Origin: Polytrichum commune
Taxonomy: Eukaryota; Streptophyta; Polytrichopsida; Polytrichales; Polytrichaceae
NCBI GenBank assembly: GCA_950295325.1
Contig: OX485807.1
Coordinates: forward strand, 23,717,666 to 23,781,665
Direction: 5' to 3'
Length of the DNA: 64,000 nucleotides
The translations under genes were made by a program, and so were the position numbers. Positions 44,826 through 57,659 of this stretch are shown here, one piece after another. Under the pieces are notes generated by a model that saw only the letters and a program-made list of their open reading frames with translations, was not told the DNA's origin and made no database searches. Position 1 is the stretch's first letter. Each line of letters starts with the position of its first letter.

Positions 44826-47800
44826 TCAATAAAGAGGACGCCGCCGCTGGCTGAAAGGATCGCCTCCAAATTGGGTTCGGTTACCAAGTGTAATACGGTC
44901 ATCCTCCAAAACATTCAGGGTTGGTGCCAGCAACTTTGTGTAGCGGTCAAAGTACAGCAGTTGCTTCAGTAATAATCCAAATTCACGAGGAAACTTCAGT
45001 CCATATGCCTCACTAACTCGAATCTGCACCCAAGGGAAGTCTCAACAATGTCAGTCTACTTCACAAACTGAACTCATTGAGTGGAATATCCTCCTCAAAG
45101 ACTCTTGCAAAATCTGTGGCTGTCTACTGTACATCCTTTTACTTGAAGGACGGACACACACAGGAGTGATGAGTGTCTGCTTGTCGTCGTTTCTCTCAGT
45201 CTTGATAGATAAAATGCCCCACCATAAAAATAACGTGTATCACAATGGGAAGCCTGAATTTTCCTCCCAAACTGTCAAATGACCTAAAGAGTCTTCCTTT
45301 CATGACTTTTGTTGAAAAACGTTTGCTATTAAGATGCAAAGACAAAGCAGTGTATAATAAAAAATTGCACTTAAGGTGCATAACTCAAATGAAAGAAAGT
45401 ACCCCTAGTCTTGTGACTGCCAACCAATCACAAAGTAGTGGACTCATCACATCATCCTTTGCCAAGAGACAGAAACTAAAAAAGAAATGTCTATCAAAAC
45501 ATTTCCATCAACAAAGTGTGAAAATTATTATTTCCTGTATAAGTAGCTATTGGTGGCTCCCAAGTTATATATCTAAATAATCAGTTCACCTCTGAACATA
45601 TCAGATATCGTTGAATGGAAATAACAAATGGCTGAAACAAAGACAGAGAATTCAATATTCATACCACATCCAATAGGAGGGTATTCACTTGTTGCTCGTC
45701 AACCGCCAATGATGCAGCTACAGTGGCACCTTGTGGCCCTCCCGCAGTTGAGATGACTACATTTGTATCCAAGTCCTAAAGGCAAAACAAGCTCCAACAG
45801 TTGAAATGCACCAACAGAAGAGGAATAAACAAGGATAGGCATAAAAGCTCCATCCGACCTTCTCAAGGAAAACAGACTTCTATCTGCTTGGTACTCTTGG
45901 CTACTATATGTTTCTTTGTATATTAATTTGGAACATTCACCATCAATCCAATGGCTTGAGTGGTTGGAACTCATCTCCACCTTGCAAGTGGTGTGGGTTT
46001 AATTCTCCACTAACCCATGGTAGTGTTATCTGCTATGGTCCACCCAAATTATTGTTGGGGTCACTGGGTCAACTGGTCATCTTAAAAATTGTGGGTATCA
46101 AAGGGCTCGGGGAGTCTAGCGGGGGAAGCACAATAGGGATCAAGTCGCCCTGGCTACAACCGTTATAAAGAGTTCACCTCTTAATTGAGGCAATAGTCTG
46201 CGGGCAACAACCCTCTATAATTCATGCTAGTGTTTGCAATTCATGCTTGGAGGTAGTGTGGAGGTTTGAACGAAGAACAGTCTATATCAGTTTATTGAGG
46301 GTCAGAATCATTTTGGTGTGCCAGGAGGTGCTAAAATGAGTTTGGCCGCCAATAAACCAAAATAGGTTGCTCTTCTTTCAAATTCAAAAACTACCTCCGA
46401 GCATGGACCACAAGTGAAAGCAGTTATTGATATGATATGCAAAACAACCAATGAAAAATCATAGGACCAAATCCCAACGAAAAGTCCCATTGAGTTGAAG
46501 GATGACTCTATTGTTTTGGAATATTCATGAAGAAATGTACCTGAAAAGCAGTGAAAATTTTCTCAAGGTCCCTTGCGAAGCTGACTGTGTCAACCGCAGA
46601 GTCAGCTGCACCCATCTGTACCAAAGCTGCTGCCATTGCCGAGTATTGGCCACTTCCCACAGATGTTAAAAATGTCTCCACTGCCACCCACGTGGCTGGT
46701 GATATCCTTCCCACTATGCCTGCATGTCAATGACAGCCCAGGCAACCCATCAACAGAATGAAGAGTGCACCGTATTAGGAAAATTACATGTCACTCACGT
46801 CATCAAACACCACCTCCAAACGTATTTCAATCCTGAAAATCACAAACGTAAATTCGATCGTACACTTCCAAATGACTTGACTTATACGCACATTGCTCAG
46901 TCTGTTGCAGCATGTGCAATACAGAGGCTGGTTTCCAGCACAATGATAAATCACTATCAAACAAGCTCTACGCAATTAAATTTTAGTAGGCAACATAATA
47001 CTTGAAATTCTAGGATTGGGTAGCAATGGAATATGATATATACTCACCAAAGTCAATGAATCCCACACGACCATCTCTGAGCACCAACAAGTTGCCAGCA
47101 TGTACATCAGCATGGAATGTCTCACAAGCCAACAGGCTCCCAAACCTGAAAATAAATAAAATCCTGTCATGATCCTAAGCAATGCTGAAATGTTGCAGGA
47201 GTATGTGTGACATAAATCTGTAGAGAGTACAAGCTGAAATTCGTATAAGATTTGAAGTGGAGAAAGTCAGTGGTGGGTACAACAGAGATAAGCAGAAAAA
47301 AGCAAAAGAAACAAAGAATGAACAGAGAGACAAGACAACAGATGATTACAGAAAGCTTAAAAGTGCTAAAAACTTAAGAACTCTCACCTGGTAAGAACTA
47401 ATGTACAAGGGAATAATATATTGTTGTGACTAATCCCTTCACTTTCCAACTGACTTCATATTAACATGGTATTAGAGATATGAATAATAATCCCCTAAGC
47501 TTTAGAAGCCCACCAACAAAACCCCAACATCTCTTCAACTTCCTGCAATACCCAAAATGGCTCCTAGTGTGACGTGGGGTCTTTGGGTCTAGAAATTGGA
47601 AGTACAAATGCTAGAGTATGTAGGACCCCTTTCTTAGCAAACCTAAAAACTAAAATAATCTTATCTTAAAGCTCACAAGCATAGGGGTCTCACACCATTT
47701 TCCTCGCTCTATATAGGGCACTTGGTCAGCAAATTTATGGTGATATAGGTGTAAATGCTCACAATCCAGCCTCAAAGACAAGACCTTGTTCAACTAATGT

Positions 47801-50800
47801 CAAAGAAACATCACTGTGATTTCCAGTTTCAGCATGCACGACTTGACTGGAACTTTAAAAAAAACCTAACTTACCAGACATTGAGAGCTGTGATTAATGT
47901 TGTCTCCGGATTTGGAACAATTGAGCGGATAGAATCCAAGTCAGTAAGAGGAACACCAAAAAGGCGCTCCATTGTCAGTACACGTTCTGTGCTACAATGG
48001 CGATAAACAGTTGGGGCAGTGGCTTGACTTGAAAGTCCAAGAGAGTCTACATAGTTCCTGAAGGCCTCAATATTGATAGCCTCCTTCCTGAAGTCCACCT
48101 CTTCCAGCATGGATGCCCTTATATCGCCCACAATTCCAACCTGACATCATTTCCATATACAGATCCACAAAGTTAAAAAATTAACTAAACCAGACATTTT
48201 CCATTCCACCAACAACAGCTTTCTACAAGATTAGCCTGTCATACATCACATGTTACATAGGCAGGCCCAATTCCAACTAAAATATGCCACCTTAACTAAA
48301 TAGCATCTTCTAATTTTGGTGACATTCCTGGTTGTGGGATATGTTGGTATTATACTATTCACAAGTCTCCATGTCAAAATATCCCAAATGCTTGATTTCT
48401 AGCCTTGATTGATAGACACTCCACATTAATAGGAGAAATTTAAATCATGCATTCTGTTCTCAAACATCATACCATAACTTTGAAATAAATCAATTTTACA
48501 AGAAATGATTTGCAATAGAAACTAGTCATTTGACATACTAATGACTGATGAACAACTACCAAAATTCATATATATGGATATATAGATATGTGTGACATGG
48601 GCACAACCTTGTCACTCAAGACTTTTTACTTGGACCTGCAACACAGATACAACCAAATCTATGTAGGTTTGAACTACAACATATGAACTTAAAATATCAA
48701 TGGTTATATGAGAATCAATAAGATATGAGATGACGGAAGTGGCAGGGACTAACCAGAGATGTTCTCGCTAGTTGTGGGTTTAAAAACTCTAAAACTCGGG
48801 CAGATACATACAGGAAATTTAGATCAGTTGTAAGTACGTCTTCTACTCCAGGTTTCAACACTTTAATTACCACCTCTTTTTGGCTCCCTCTCAATCTTGC
48901 GGCATGCACCTGCAAATATAGAACAAAATAGGAGTGCATAAGACACTTTATATCCCTACAGAAAGTAAAATATCAAGTGATACATCAACAACTGTATCAA
49001 ATCTTTCAATTCTTTCAATAAAACCCTCACACAAATGAGAAAATGGCTAATTGTGAAGATGTCAAATAGTGTCAAGAAACACATTAGATGGTCCTTACTT
49101 GGGCTATGGAGGCTGATGCAAGAGGCTGTGGATCTACATATTCATACACCTCCTCTAGAGGCCGACTTAATTCCTTTCGAATGATAGCTTTGATCTCCTC
49201 AAACGGCACAGGTGGTGTCTTGTCAAGGCAGCTCTGAAACTCCTTCACATATTCAGCTGGGAACAAAGTTGGTGCTGATGCAATAAACTGCAAGTGATCA
49301 ATCGTCCACAATATTGTCAGAAACTGCGATACTGCTAGCACCTTATTAAATTTTCAGCTTCTCAGGAATGCCACTGGAAGAGGTCCTCATGCATTCTTTG
49401 AAGACACCAATTTTAAACTACCTAAACAATAACCCTACTAATCACATTATATAAAAGCTGAATTTTGCAATACTTAAATACACTTCAGATTAAAATAGCT
49501 CTCGAAACTCTGAATTATGAGGCTATTTTAATCTGTTTAGAGTTCATAGATTAAAATAGCCCTTGAAGTTCTTTAGCATAAAATAGCTCCATCTATATGG
49601 CATAGGCTCTTACAATTAACAATCAGGCATTAACCCAGGAATATCAAATTGTCTGGAAATAATACTGCGATAAACAAGCCAAACCTGACCCAACTTGATG
49701 TAAGTTGCTCCAAGTTTCTCAAATAATCGTCGAAGCTCGGCTGGCCCAGGTAGTGCACGCTGGGAGGTTGCAGATTCTGGATTCTGCAGTCCACATCCAA
49801 CTCAGTAGAAGCTCACAGCACCAGCCTGTTTACAAAAGACACTAACTTGAATACAAATGACACTCGACTTTGTTGATTGATGCATAACAATAGTACATAC
49901 TCGATCACATGTAAGAGTAATACAATGCAATGGACATGCATTGAGAAGAGCCAATAATGTGAAGGGGAAGATAATACAAGAATTGCTGCCCTCCAGACAT
50001 TGAAAACAAAAGACACCCTCTTGAATGCAAATGACACTGGATTTTGTCGATAGATGCAGAACACTACTATGAAGTAGATCACAAATGAGAGTAATAGAAT
50101 GGACATATGCACTGCCAAGGGCCATCAATATGAAGGTGTAACATTGACTAGGTTAAAAAAATCAGTACCCTAAGAATTTGTAACAAGTATTCACCCCCCA
50201 CAGTCACCACAGCTTCAATGCCTTGCGCAAACCGAACAGCACCTCGTGGCCCAGTGCTTATTGCAATTTTTGCCACATCCTCCAGCAGCTTGTTTAGTTC
50301 TTTCAGCCGCTCTGGAGGAGGCCACATGTGCATCAGCCATTAAATATTAGTATGGTGAATGTCGTTAAGAAGTCAAATCCTTAAGTAACCCTTGATTGCA
50401 ACTCAGGTGTTCACTTTTAAATACTCAAATCTCAAATTCCACTATTATTCAAACCACTCAGAGCATAGTATTCTTCCTAGTGCTAACCTACTCTTCAACC
50501 ACACGTGAAGAAAAACTTTAGATTGGATAGTCCTGCTACAACTTCACTCTCTTGTAGAGCTTGATGCCGCTTGACTGTGCTCGGCATACATTCATGCATG
50601 CACTCAAGGATCTTGAGCCATGTAGTCAGGGACTACTTCAATTTGGTCATGGCGTGAATCCCTTGCTTGTTTTTTTATTTCCTTTTGCTGAACATTTTTG
50701 CCATGGGAGAGGGGTAGTAAAACTTCTAATGAATCGATTAGGGACTCAACAAACGATAAATAATCAATACCTAAACACACAATCAATAATCAATTCAGCT

Positions 50801-51342
50801 TCCTGTTGCAATTAGTGGAGGAAATTGGTCAAACCTGCCCTTAGAGCATCTCCTCCTTGTGAGGAGGGCATTGCGGATGCAGAGCGTGCCCGCACACACA
50901 ACCTTCCTGCTGGAAATTTCACTCCACAACAATTTCTTCCTTGCTGCCATCCTTTCTGTACCTACCCTCAAAATGCAACATACAGACAGCTCACATGACT
51001 TGACTCACAAATGACATATGTCTTGTGTGAAATTTCAAAAACTAAATGATCAAGTTGCACTGGCTATGGCCTCTTATAAAACCTCCCCCAAGGTATTTGG
51101 CAATTCCGGCGAGCATTGCAACAATGCAGTCATGGATACAAGCCACCAAAAAAATTTAAGAAGATTTGGAGGGGGCAGATTAGATCAATGAATGAGGCAG
51201 TGAACTGAAGTTTTTTGGGGAGGAGACAAAATTGATTTCCAAAGAAAGTCAGAAATTGGCAGAAGAATGAATTCTAGCAGACCTGGAGAATGAGCGATGT
51301 TGGAAGCCGTACAGTCATCAACATGGAGGTGCTTGTTGCCAT
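44826..51342 (-). CDS. ABC1-family atypical kinase, chloroplast (ABC1K9 / At5g05200-like), 11 exons, 539 aa
   Basis: Exons, in transcript order: 51283-51342, 50835-50955, 50169-50311, 49685-49783, 49099-49287, 48754-48909, 47875-48140, 47048-47145, 46541-46719, 45665-45775, 44826-45023. All junctions are GT-AG and the frame closes to 539 codons, about the length I recall for the Arabidopsis homologue. Residues 1-60 look like a transit peptide (MATSTSMLMTVRLPTSLILQ, then Arg/Ser-rich). Kinase-like motifs: KLGQ (138-141), ASASIAQ (198-204), VVIK Lys 220, EEVDF (269-273), HADVHAGN (356-363) and DFG (376-378). ABC1 kinases of plastids act at plastoglobules and thylakoids in prenylquinone and lipid metabolism; the exact substrate of this member is not known to me. 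Assignment to the ABC1K9 branch rests on remembered similarity. Confidence 0.93.
49486..49535. repeat. 14-bp perfect inverted repeat in intron 4 of the kinase gene
   Basis: CAGATTAAAATAGC and its reverse complement enclose a 22-nt loop. A third AGATTAAAATAGC follows at about 49551, so the stem has two possible partners. Confidence 0.8.
49825..50145. repeat. 174-bp tandem duplication in intron 3 of the kinase gene
   Basis: ACAAAAGACAC and the following TTGAATRCAAATGACACT start at 49832 and 50006, a 174-bp offset, and similarity continues through GAGTAATA(C/G)AATG and ATGGACAT. It is intronic; the chance open frames across it are not exons. Confidence 0.8.
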
Positions 51343-52058
51343 CGCAGCCAAATTCTAAGCTGTGAGCAATTCGCCAAACTGCTTGCCTACCCGCCACAAT
51401 CCCTACAAGATGGAATGGTCAATCAAATCAACTACCCAACCCTCCGCATTTCTGTTGCCAAAATTCCCCCTAAAAAAATCCAGAGCGGTGGCACGAAGCT
51501 AGCCCAATTTCTTCAGCACAATCCCCCACAGGTCCCAGTGGCAATTGCACCTGGTGTGGAGAATTGTTGTTGTGATTCAGCAAGCTTCAAAGATCTATCG
51601 GCAGCTTTAGTAACACAGGAAAGTCTTGGAAGCAAGGAAGGTGGGAATGTGTGTTGAATGGTGGCAACGAGCCACCGAAATCGGTAAAGAGGGAGGGCAG
51701 GGTCACGTGTTCATTACAAACCCACAAATTCAAGTGTTTCAACCTTGCAGCTTGAAAAAAACGATAAATCCGAGCTCGTTGTCCACATAATCAATTGATT
51801 TCCCAATGAGCGATTTGGATGTTTCGGAGAACCCAGGAATGGTTTAAGGTTACACATGAGGGGGTGGTGTGGTTTTGGCCAGCAACCACAACCACACCCC
51901 ATTCCCGCTCACTCTTTGGAGGTAAGTAAATGGGTATGTGGCCCTATTGTGGGCACTTCCAACTCCAAAGACAATTGTGGCCGTTGGATCGGATTGGGCA
52001 TTCTATTGGATTGGATCGGATCCGTTGAGATCATTGTGATGAATCACCTGGACTTAAG
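51343..52058. other. 5' UTR and promoter region of the kinase gene
   Basis: No further coding exon is needed upstream of the ATG at 51342. No clear TATA box was assigned. Short open frames at 51415-51657 and 51714-51902 show no domain. Confidence 0.4.
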
Positions 52059-52390
52059 GTATGTGGGTGTTATTTGGTTCGATTTTCATGTACTCCAACT
52101 TCTACCAATTAGATTTACATCGCAACTTGTGTAACATTAGCAAATCCATGATGAAGCATCAACAAAAATCAATCCTCCCTTGATTTAGTTACAGTTGATG
52201 ATTTCTTAAACTAAATACATAAGTTCTCTCAAAGGCATTCACTATTGACTGTGGAGTGATTAATAAAAATCGGAGAGGTAATCCAATCTCTTTTGGACAT
52301 GTCTCTATGTGGTGTTTGGTTTTCTATCCTCATCAAACCACAAAGACCAATCAAATAAATTAAATGTCCGATTAAGAAAAGTAACTAAAT
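52059..52390 (+). repeat. dispersed repeat, partner of 3448-3820
   Basis: Second copy of the repeat described at 3448-3820, in the same orientation, with shared blocks TCCAACTTCTACC, CCAATCTCTTTTGGACATGT and AACCACAAAGACCAATCAAAT. No coding capacity. Confidence 0.6.
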
Positions 52391-53430
52391 AACACTTGCA
52401 TACCTCATCGTTTACAACGAGTTGTTGCCACCTTCAGCCTCTATAGTAAGTGTTAGTTGGGTTAATATGCTTTAAGGTTCACAAACTTTAGTGTGTCATA
52501 TGTGTACAATGACTATGATAAATAGTGTGGCTAACTTGTGCAACCCTAAAAAGTGGCCCATAGTACATGCCATCATGCATGACATAGGTGTGCAACCCTA
52601 GTGACACTTGTCATGTCTCCATGATATACCCACCTCCTTCCCCTAGGGTGGGAAAATCTTTCAAAGGACATTACCTATATTTAATCCCATAAAAAAATTT
52701 GTAACCTACAACATGGATCTTCAATGTTGAAAATTGTGGGCTGGTAGATAGTGTGCATCCACAATACTATCTCTAATGAACTAGGTAACCTTTAAGTGGA
52801 GCCTAGTCATGCTTTGTAGTCAAAGTGGCATGGGTATGTTTAGCCCAGTAGGTTGACCTTGCCCCATGTTATCATGGTTACCGGTCGTAATTGCCATCCA
52901 CATAAGGTGCATGACTTAATAGGTATTCTCTATAGTATATCTCGAGACAATGATCTCTTGGAGCCAATCGGAGCTCCACTATTCATTTGGACCCCACCAA
53001 TTTTGCAAGTGTTGCCCCATTACCTCAATATGATCGGTAGCATGTTCGGAACTGCATGTAGGAGGACTCTCTGTTTATAGAATATAACCTCTATATTCTC
53101 TGCCAATCCAAAGAGGCCATATTGATGATGAGAGATACGGAAATCATTGTTATGAACTATGTAATGGACAAGAGGAGTATGGATGACGAGCTAGAATAGC
53201 AACAACATATCCATCGACTCTTGCTTGTTATTTGGGGGAACATAACTGATTTACTCATAGATGTAAACTATAAGTTATGGATGAATTATCCTCTAGATGG
53301 ACAAAGAAACATAAGAGAGTTGTTGGAAGTGCCCTCCACTTGGATGACCGGTTGGTTGTAGTTTTAGTGTAGTAATAAGTTCCATAGTGTTGCCCACTTT
53401 GTTTTTAAAGAGTAAGTGTAGACCATTTAT
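52391..53430. other. 1 kb without a recognisable gene
   Basis: AT-rich, no domain-bearing frame, no repeat partner recognised. Confidence 0.35.
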
Positions 53431-53765
53431 GGTATTTTAGTGTGATGTGCATAATAGTGTTACTTACCTTATTGTGAGGCATATGCTAGGTTACATTGAT
53501 GATTAACAACTTTGTCATAAGTGTCGCCTCATACCACTTGGCGTTCAAGTGCCCTACTAATATCTTGACATGGGTATAGTGGTACGAGGTACATCCTTAT
53601 GTTACACAATGATTTACAAGTTGACTAAATTATGCACAAATGACACTGGCCATTAGTGCACTCAGAAATATCTTCTCCTTGCATACTAAAACACAAGACT
53701 ATCATCTAAAATATCCTAACGTGCTACTCTTAATATCATAATGGAGATATTTTCTCACTTATGTT
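53431..53765 (+). repeat. dispersed repeat, uninterrupted partner of 62470-63005
   Basis: Shares ATAATAGTGTTACTTACC, CTTGGCGTTCAAGTG, TTACACAATGATTTACAAG, TTGACTAAA and CAAGACTATCATC-type blocks with 62470-63005. Here GTTACTTA (53459-53466) occurs once, at the position where the other copy carries the 226-bp hAT-like MITE between two GTCACTTA copies. Confidence 0.8.
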
Positions 53766-54619
53766 GACAAATGGAATCGTATTAACAATTAGCGAGCACG
53801 ACACTTTGAGACGTCTACACATCTAGTTTAGGCCCTTTGCAAATAGCGTACATGACACTAAATACCATACACGGTGTAGTGGAAGCAACAATTTTTTTTT
53901 ATTGGTGATTTGTCTTCAAAGTCCGACACTGAAAATAGAAAGATCGCGTACTCTATCATTTTCCATCCATTCGATTGCCAGAAAAGTTGGATGAACGTGA
54001 TCAAGTCAGATGAAATGCATATTATCATCCGTATTCGGCCTCATCACCTCAGCGGTTGTCGCCAGTGTGGCTATCCTGAGATTTTGATTTTCCTTTTAAA
54101 ACAAATCTTTAGAGAAATCACTGAGTGGAAGCCTGTTGAGAAGAATGGAGTTCTTGATGGAACTCTTCATCCGCCTGGATGATCCTTATCGCATTGTGTG
54201 TTACTGGGATTGCACACGGAAGGGGAGCGAATGCGAAGCTCCCGGGAGGTGGGGACTCCTAAAATGCAAACTTCGGTAGTGGATCGCATTGGATTGGATT
54301 GCCATTTCTTTGCACAAGGTGTGAGGCTTTCCTTTTTCCCTGGGTTTGTGCAATTCTGCTCACTTAGTGCTGGAGGAATTCCAGTGGGTTGCTGACATTG
54401 TATCATTGACGTTGATCAACTGCTAGCTCTATTGGTCACTTACACTTACCCTGTAGCTCTAACTGGGTTGCTATGAATGGGAGAAATTTAGGAGAAGGTA
54501 GGAATTTGGTGTGAATTCTTTGAAGGTTTCGCTATGTTAACTGCTGGGTTGTGTTGCGTAGTTATGGAATTTCCATCATAAATAACTGTAGATTGCTGCC
54601 AATCATGCATTGTTTGCAG
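53766..54619. other. 0.85 kb without a recognisable gene
   Basis: The frames at 53910-54406 have no known domain. They may be part of the 5' region of the oxidoreductase gene. Confidence 0.3.
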
Positions 54620-54639
54620 TAATTGGATTGCCGACTTGG

Positions 54640-55250
54640 AAATTGGTCACTCACACATAAGATTGGTGTTGAGCAGCGTGCATTACTGTATATGGTAGAA
54701 ATTGGGGGTCCTTGGAGGTTTTGCAGTGTTTGGAGCGCAAAGATTTCAAAGATGGTGTTCTGCTGGGATGGAATTTCGTTGACAAATTTTAGGTTGTTCT
54801 TGTTAAATCGGTTGGGTACTTCTCTAGTTTGTAGTAACTGGACAATCTCCTGACATTCTTCTACCGTTGCTCCTCAGATGACCACACATTGGTCACTCAC
54901 ACAGGATTGGTGTTGAGCCTCGTGCGTTTATTGCAAAATGGTAGGAATTTGAGGAGATGGTAGAAATTGGTGGTCCTTGGTTCTGTCTTTGTAGGATTTG
55001 CATTGTTGGGGAAAGTTCAAAAGATGCTGTTGTACTGGAATGGAATTTGGTCGAAAATTTTATGAAATTGTGGCTGGGGGTAGTATGCGCCATCCTTCTC
55101 CTTGCCATGTTCCTTGTTTGCTCAGTTCTGTTAAAGAAATGGCGTTTGTCGTAACTGGATAATACCCTGACATTCTTCTACAGTGGCTCCTCAGATGAAC
55201 ATACATCGGTTACTCACACGGGATTGTTATTGAACCAATTACAATCATTG
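54640..55250 (+). repeat. 317-bp direct repeat upstream of the oxidoreductase gene
   Basis: CCTGACATTCTTCTAC.GT(G)GCTCCTCAGATGA starts at 54849 and 55166, and TTGGTCACTCACAC..GATTGGTGTTGAGC precedes ATGGTAGAAATTGG.GGTCCTTGG in both copies. The offset is 317 bp. Two units lie directly in the presumed promoter and 5' UTR; the ATG is at 55336. Confidence 0.85.
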
Positions 55251-55335
55251 TGACTTCGGTGATTTCGGCGATTTCGGTGGTCCCGAGCACTTTATGGAAG
55301 TCGGCTGGTAAATTTCTTCACGAAATCAGGTGACA

Positions 55336-56940
55336 ATGGAAGCTGTGACATGCAGTATACATGGAAGCACAATCCAATCGCTTCACATATTCTGCGATCC
55401 TTCATCTGGCAACATCATCAAGTCATGGAAACCCTCATCCAATCTGTCGAAGTTCCATTCCCGCACCGGAATCTCAGCCTCAAAGCATAAGAAGACCCAT
55501 GCAAGTACCATACATTGCAGAGATTTGCACAGGAATTCCATTCACCGAGATGTAAAAACCAAAGCAAGCATTGCAGCCGAAGAGCTTACAGGAGAAGACG
55601 GAAGTCAAGAAAGTGGAAAGAGCAACAACCATAACCCTACCAAGACCGGAGTGGTGATCATTGGAGCAGGGTTAGCAGGGTTAGCAGCTGCAAGGCAATG
55701 TGCGAGAGAAAAAATTCCATTCTTACTGCTCGAAGCGTCAGATGGAGTGGGAGGAAGAGTGAGGACAGATTCATACGAAGGATTCTTGCTGGACAGGGGG
55801 TTTCAGATTTTTATTTCAGCATACCCGGAAGCACAGAAAATTCTGGACTACGAAGCTCTCAACCTGCAGACATTCTACGCAGGTGCATTGGTATGGTTCA
55901 ACAATGGTTTCCATAGGGTTGCAGATCCGTTTCGACATTTCACCGATGGGGTAGGTTCATTGTTCAACCCGATTGGAACAGTGGTGGATAAAATCACAGT
56001 GGGAATAGTGAGGTTAAAGGCAGCCATCAAACCTGTGAGTGAGATTCTGGATGCTGAAGAGACCACAATTCTTGACAGGTTGAAGAATGAAGGATTTTCT
56101 GAAGAGATGACGGATAGGTTCTTCCGTCCCTTCTTCGGAGGGATCTTCTTTGACAGGAACTTACAGACTACTTCAAGGTTGTTTGAGTTTGTGTTCAAGT
56201 GTTTAGCGTTGGGATCGAATACACTTCCAGCAGCTGGAATTGGTGCTATACCTGAGCAGATTGCAAGGAAGCTACCGACAGGATCTGTTATGCTCAACTC
56301 TAAGGTTACGAAACTTGTGGAAGATGATGACAGTGGTGTAGTCTCCGGGGTGCAATTGGAAGATGGACACGTGGTGAAATCGGAGTATGGTTTAATTGTA
56401 GCCACCGAAGGTCCGGCAGCATCCAAATTGCTGGGAAACAAACTGCCAGCATCCTCATCTGTTGACAAACCTCCCCGAAGCACAACTTGCTTGTACTTCT
56501 CGGCAGATTCTTCTCCAATTAATGAGCCAGTTCTGCTTTTGAATGGAACCAAGAGTGGTATAGTGAACAACATGTTCTTCCCATCCACGGTTGCTCCATC
56601 CTATGCACCCAAAGGTAAGACACTTGTGTCTGTCTCTTTGATAGGGGAGTATGAGAAAACCTCGGACGTTGAATTGGAAAAGACAGTGCGATCGGAGCTT
56701 AGTAGCTGGTTCGGTGCAGGGGTGGTTGATTCATGGCAGCATCTGAGGACATACCGGATTGCTCTTGCACAGCCTGATCAAGCACCTCCCACACTTCTTC
56801 AGAAAAGCCCTAGGGTGGAGCAGAACGTTTATGTTTGCGGTGACCATCGACACTCTTCGACTTTTGACGGTGCTTTGGTTTCGGGTAGGAGGGCAGTGCA
56901 AGCACTGATGGCAGATTGTAAGCTTCCAGTCTCAAATTGA
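55336..56940 (+). CDS. FAD-dependent amine oxidase/phytoene-desaturase-like oxidoreductase, chloroplast, intronless, 534 aa
   Basis: Start chosen at the first ATG (MEAVTCSIHG); an in-frame GTG at 55330 is not a credible plant start. Residues 1 to about 90 form a Ser/His/Lys-rich presequence, a probable plastid transit peptide. The FAD-binding Rossmann motif VVIIGAGLAGLAAARQ spans 106-121 with the ribose-binding Glu at about 133, followed by GGVGGRVRT-type GGRVRT (139-144), DRGFQIF, DRFFRPFFGGIFFD and a C-terminal FAD motif YVCGDHRHSSTFDGALVSG (about 499-517). The fold is that of the flavin amine oxidase, phytoene desaturase and protoporphyrinogen oxidase superfamily. Plants and cyanobacteria have conserved members of this type without a settled substrate. 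A single exon is unusual next to its multi-exon neighbours. I do not assign a substrate. Confidence 0.92.
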   Translation: MEAVTCSIHGSTIQSLHIFCDPSSGNIIKSWKPSSNLSKFHSRTGISASKHKKTHASTIHCRDLHRNSIHRDVKTKASIAAEELTGEDGSQESGKSNNHNPTKTGVVIIGAGLAGLAAARQCAREKIPFLLLEASDGVGGRVRTDSYEGFLLDRGFQIFISAYPEAQKILDYEALNLQTFYAGALVWFNNGFHRVADPFRHFTDGVGSLFNPIGTVVDKITVGIVRLKAAIKPVSEILDAEETTILDRLKNEGFSEEMTDRFFRPFFGGIFFDRNLQTTSRLFEFVFKCLALGSNTLPAAGIGAIPEQIARKLPTGSVMLNSKVTKLVEDDDSGVVSGVQLEDGHVVKSEYGLIVATEGPAASKLLGNKLPASSSVDKPPRSTTCLYFSADSSPINEPVLLLNGTKSGIVNNMFFPSTVAPSYAPKGKTLVSVSLIGEYEKTSDVELEKTVRSELSSWFGAGVVDSWQHLRTYRIALAQPDQAPPTLLQKSPRVEQNVYVCGDHRHSSTFDGALVSGRRAVQALMADCKLPVSN

Positions 56941-57100
56941 GGGAAAGAATCTTCGACTTGTTAAAGTAATGGACAATGAGAATGTCATGTACTAGTCCTT
57001 GAGCTTCAACACTATGGTAGGGTTAGGGTTAGGATAGGATTAGGATTAGCAGCGTTTGAAGAATGCTGCTGTGCATTGTATAAATTCGATCATTTTCGAG
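56941..57100 (+). promoter_or_regulatory. presumed 3' UTR of the oxidoreductase gene
   Basis: Contains a short TAGGGTTAGGGTTAGGATAG stretch at about 57017-57036. It resembles telomere or interstitial TTAGGG repeats but is only about two units. Confidence 0.35.
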
Positions 57101-57659
57101 GGGCTGAATTGCTCCGGTGAGGAGAGAGTGCAGATTCAGAGGGATCTGCCATCCATACGCAGGCAAGTGAGGAAATTTCTTGCTCGGGCGGTAGGCTGTG
57201 ATATTGTGTGTTGTGCGGAGTTTTTGGTTTGTTTGTACTCTGTAATTCTTTGACGACGATTGCTAGCATCTTGCCCTTGGTAGCCCGAATGTGAAGTGTT
57301 TCAGAACGACCTCATCACATCCTTGGGAGAAGCTCTGAGCAATATGTGCAACTTATCTTCACAAAGTAATGGGTTGCACTCGTAAGTTACGGGAACTTCC
57401 ATTTCAACCTGACATTTGATCTCAGCACAGAGAAACCATTCCCATACCAACCTCCTTGATTCATGTATTTCGTTTACTTTCTTGTGACCTTTACCGCCGT
57501 CATTGCCTGGATAGATAGCCACTTTGCTAGTAATTTGCCTTGCTGGATGATTCTAGGTTACATCTTATTTATCACCTCCATGGTCTTGGAATATTTGAGT
57601 TTTTGTGAAGTTGTCATGACATTCGGTACTGACACTTTACAATATTAGTGCTGTTTTCA

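Noticed and set aside
55875..56588. 237-codon open frame on the minus strand
   Set aside because: Antisense shadow of the FAD oxidoreductase, which has clear family motifs on the other strand.
57017..57036. Telomeric repeat tract (also 10140-10155)
   Set aside because: Only about two TTAGGG-like units, and plant telomeres usually use TTTAGGG; too short to be meaningful.
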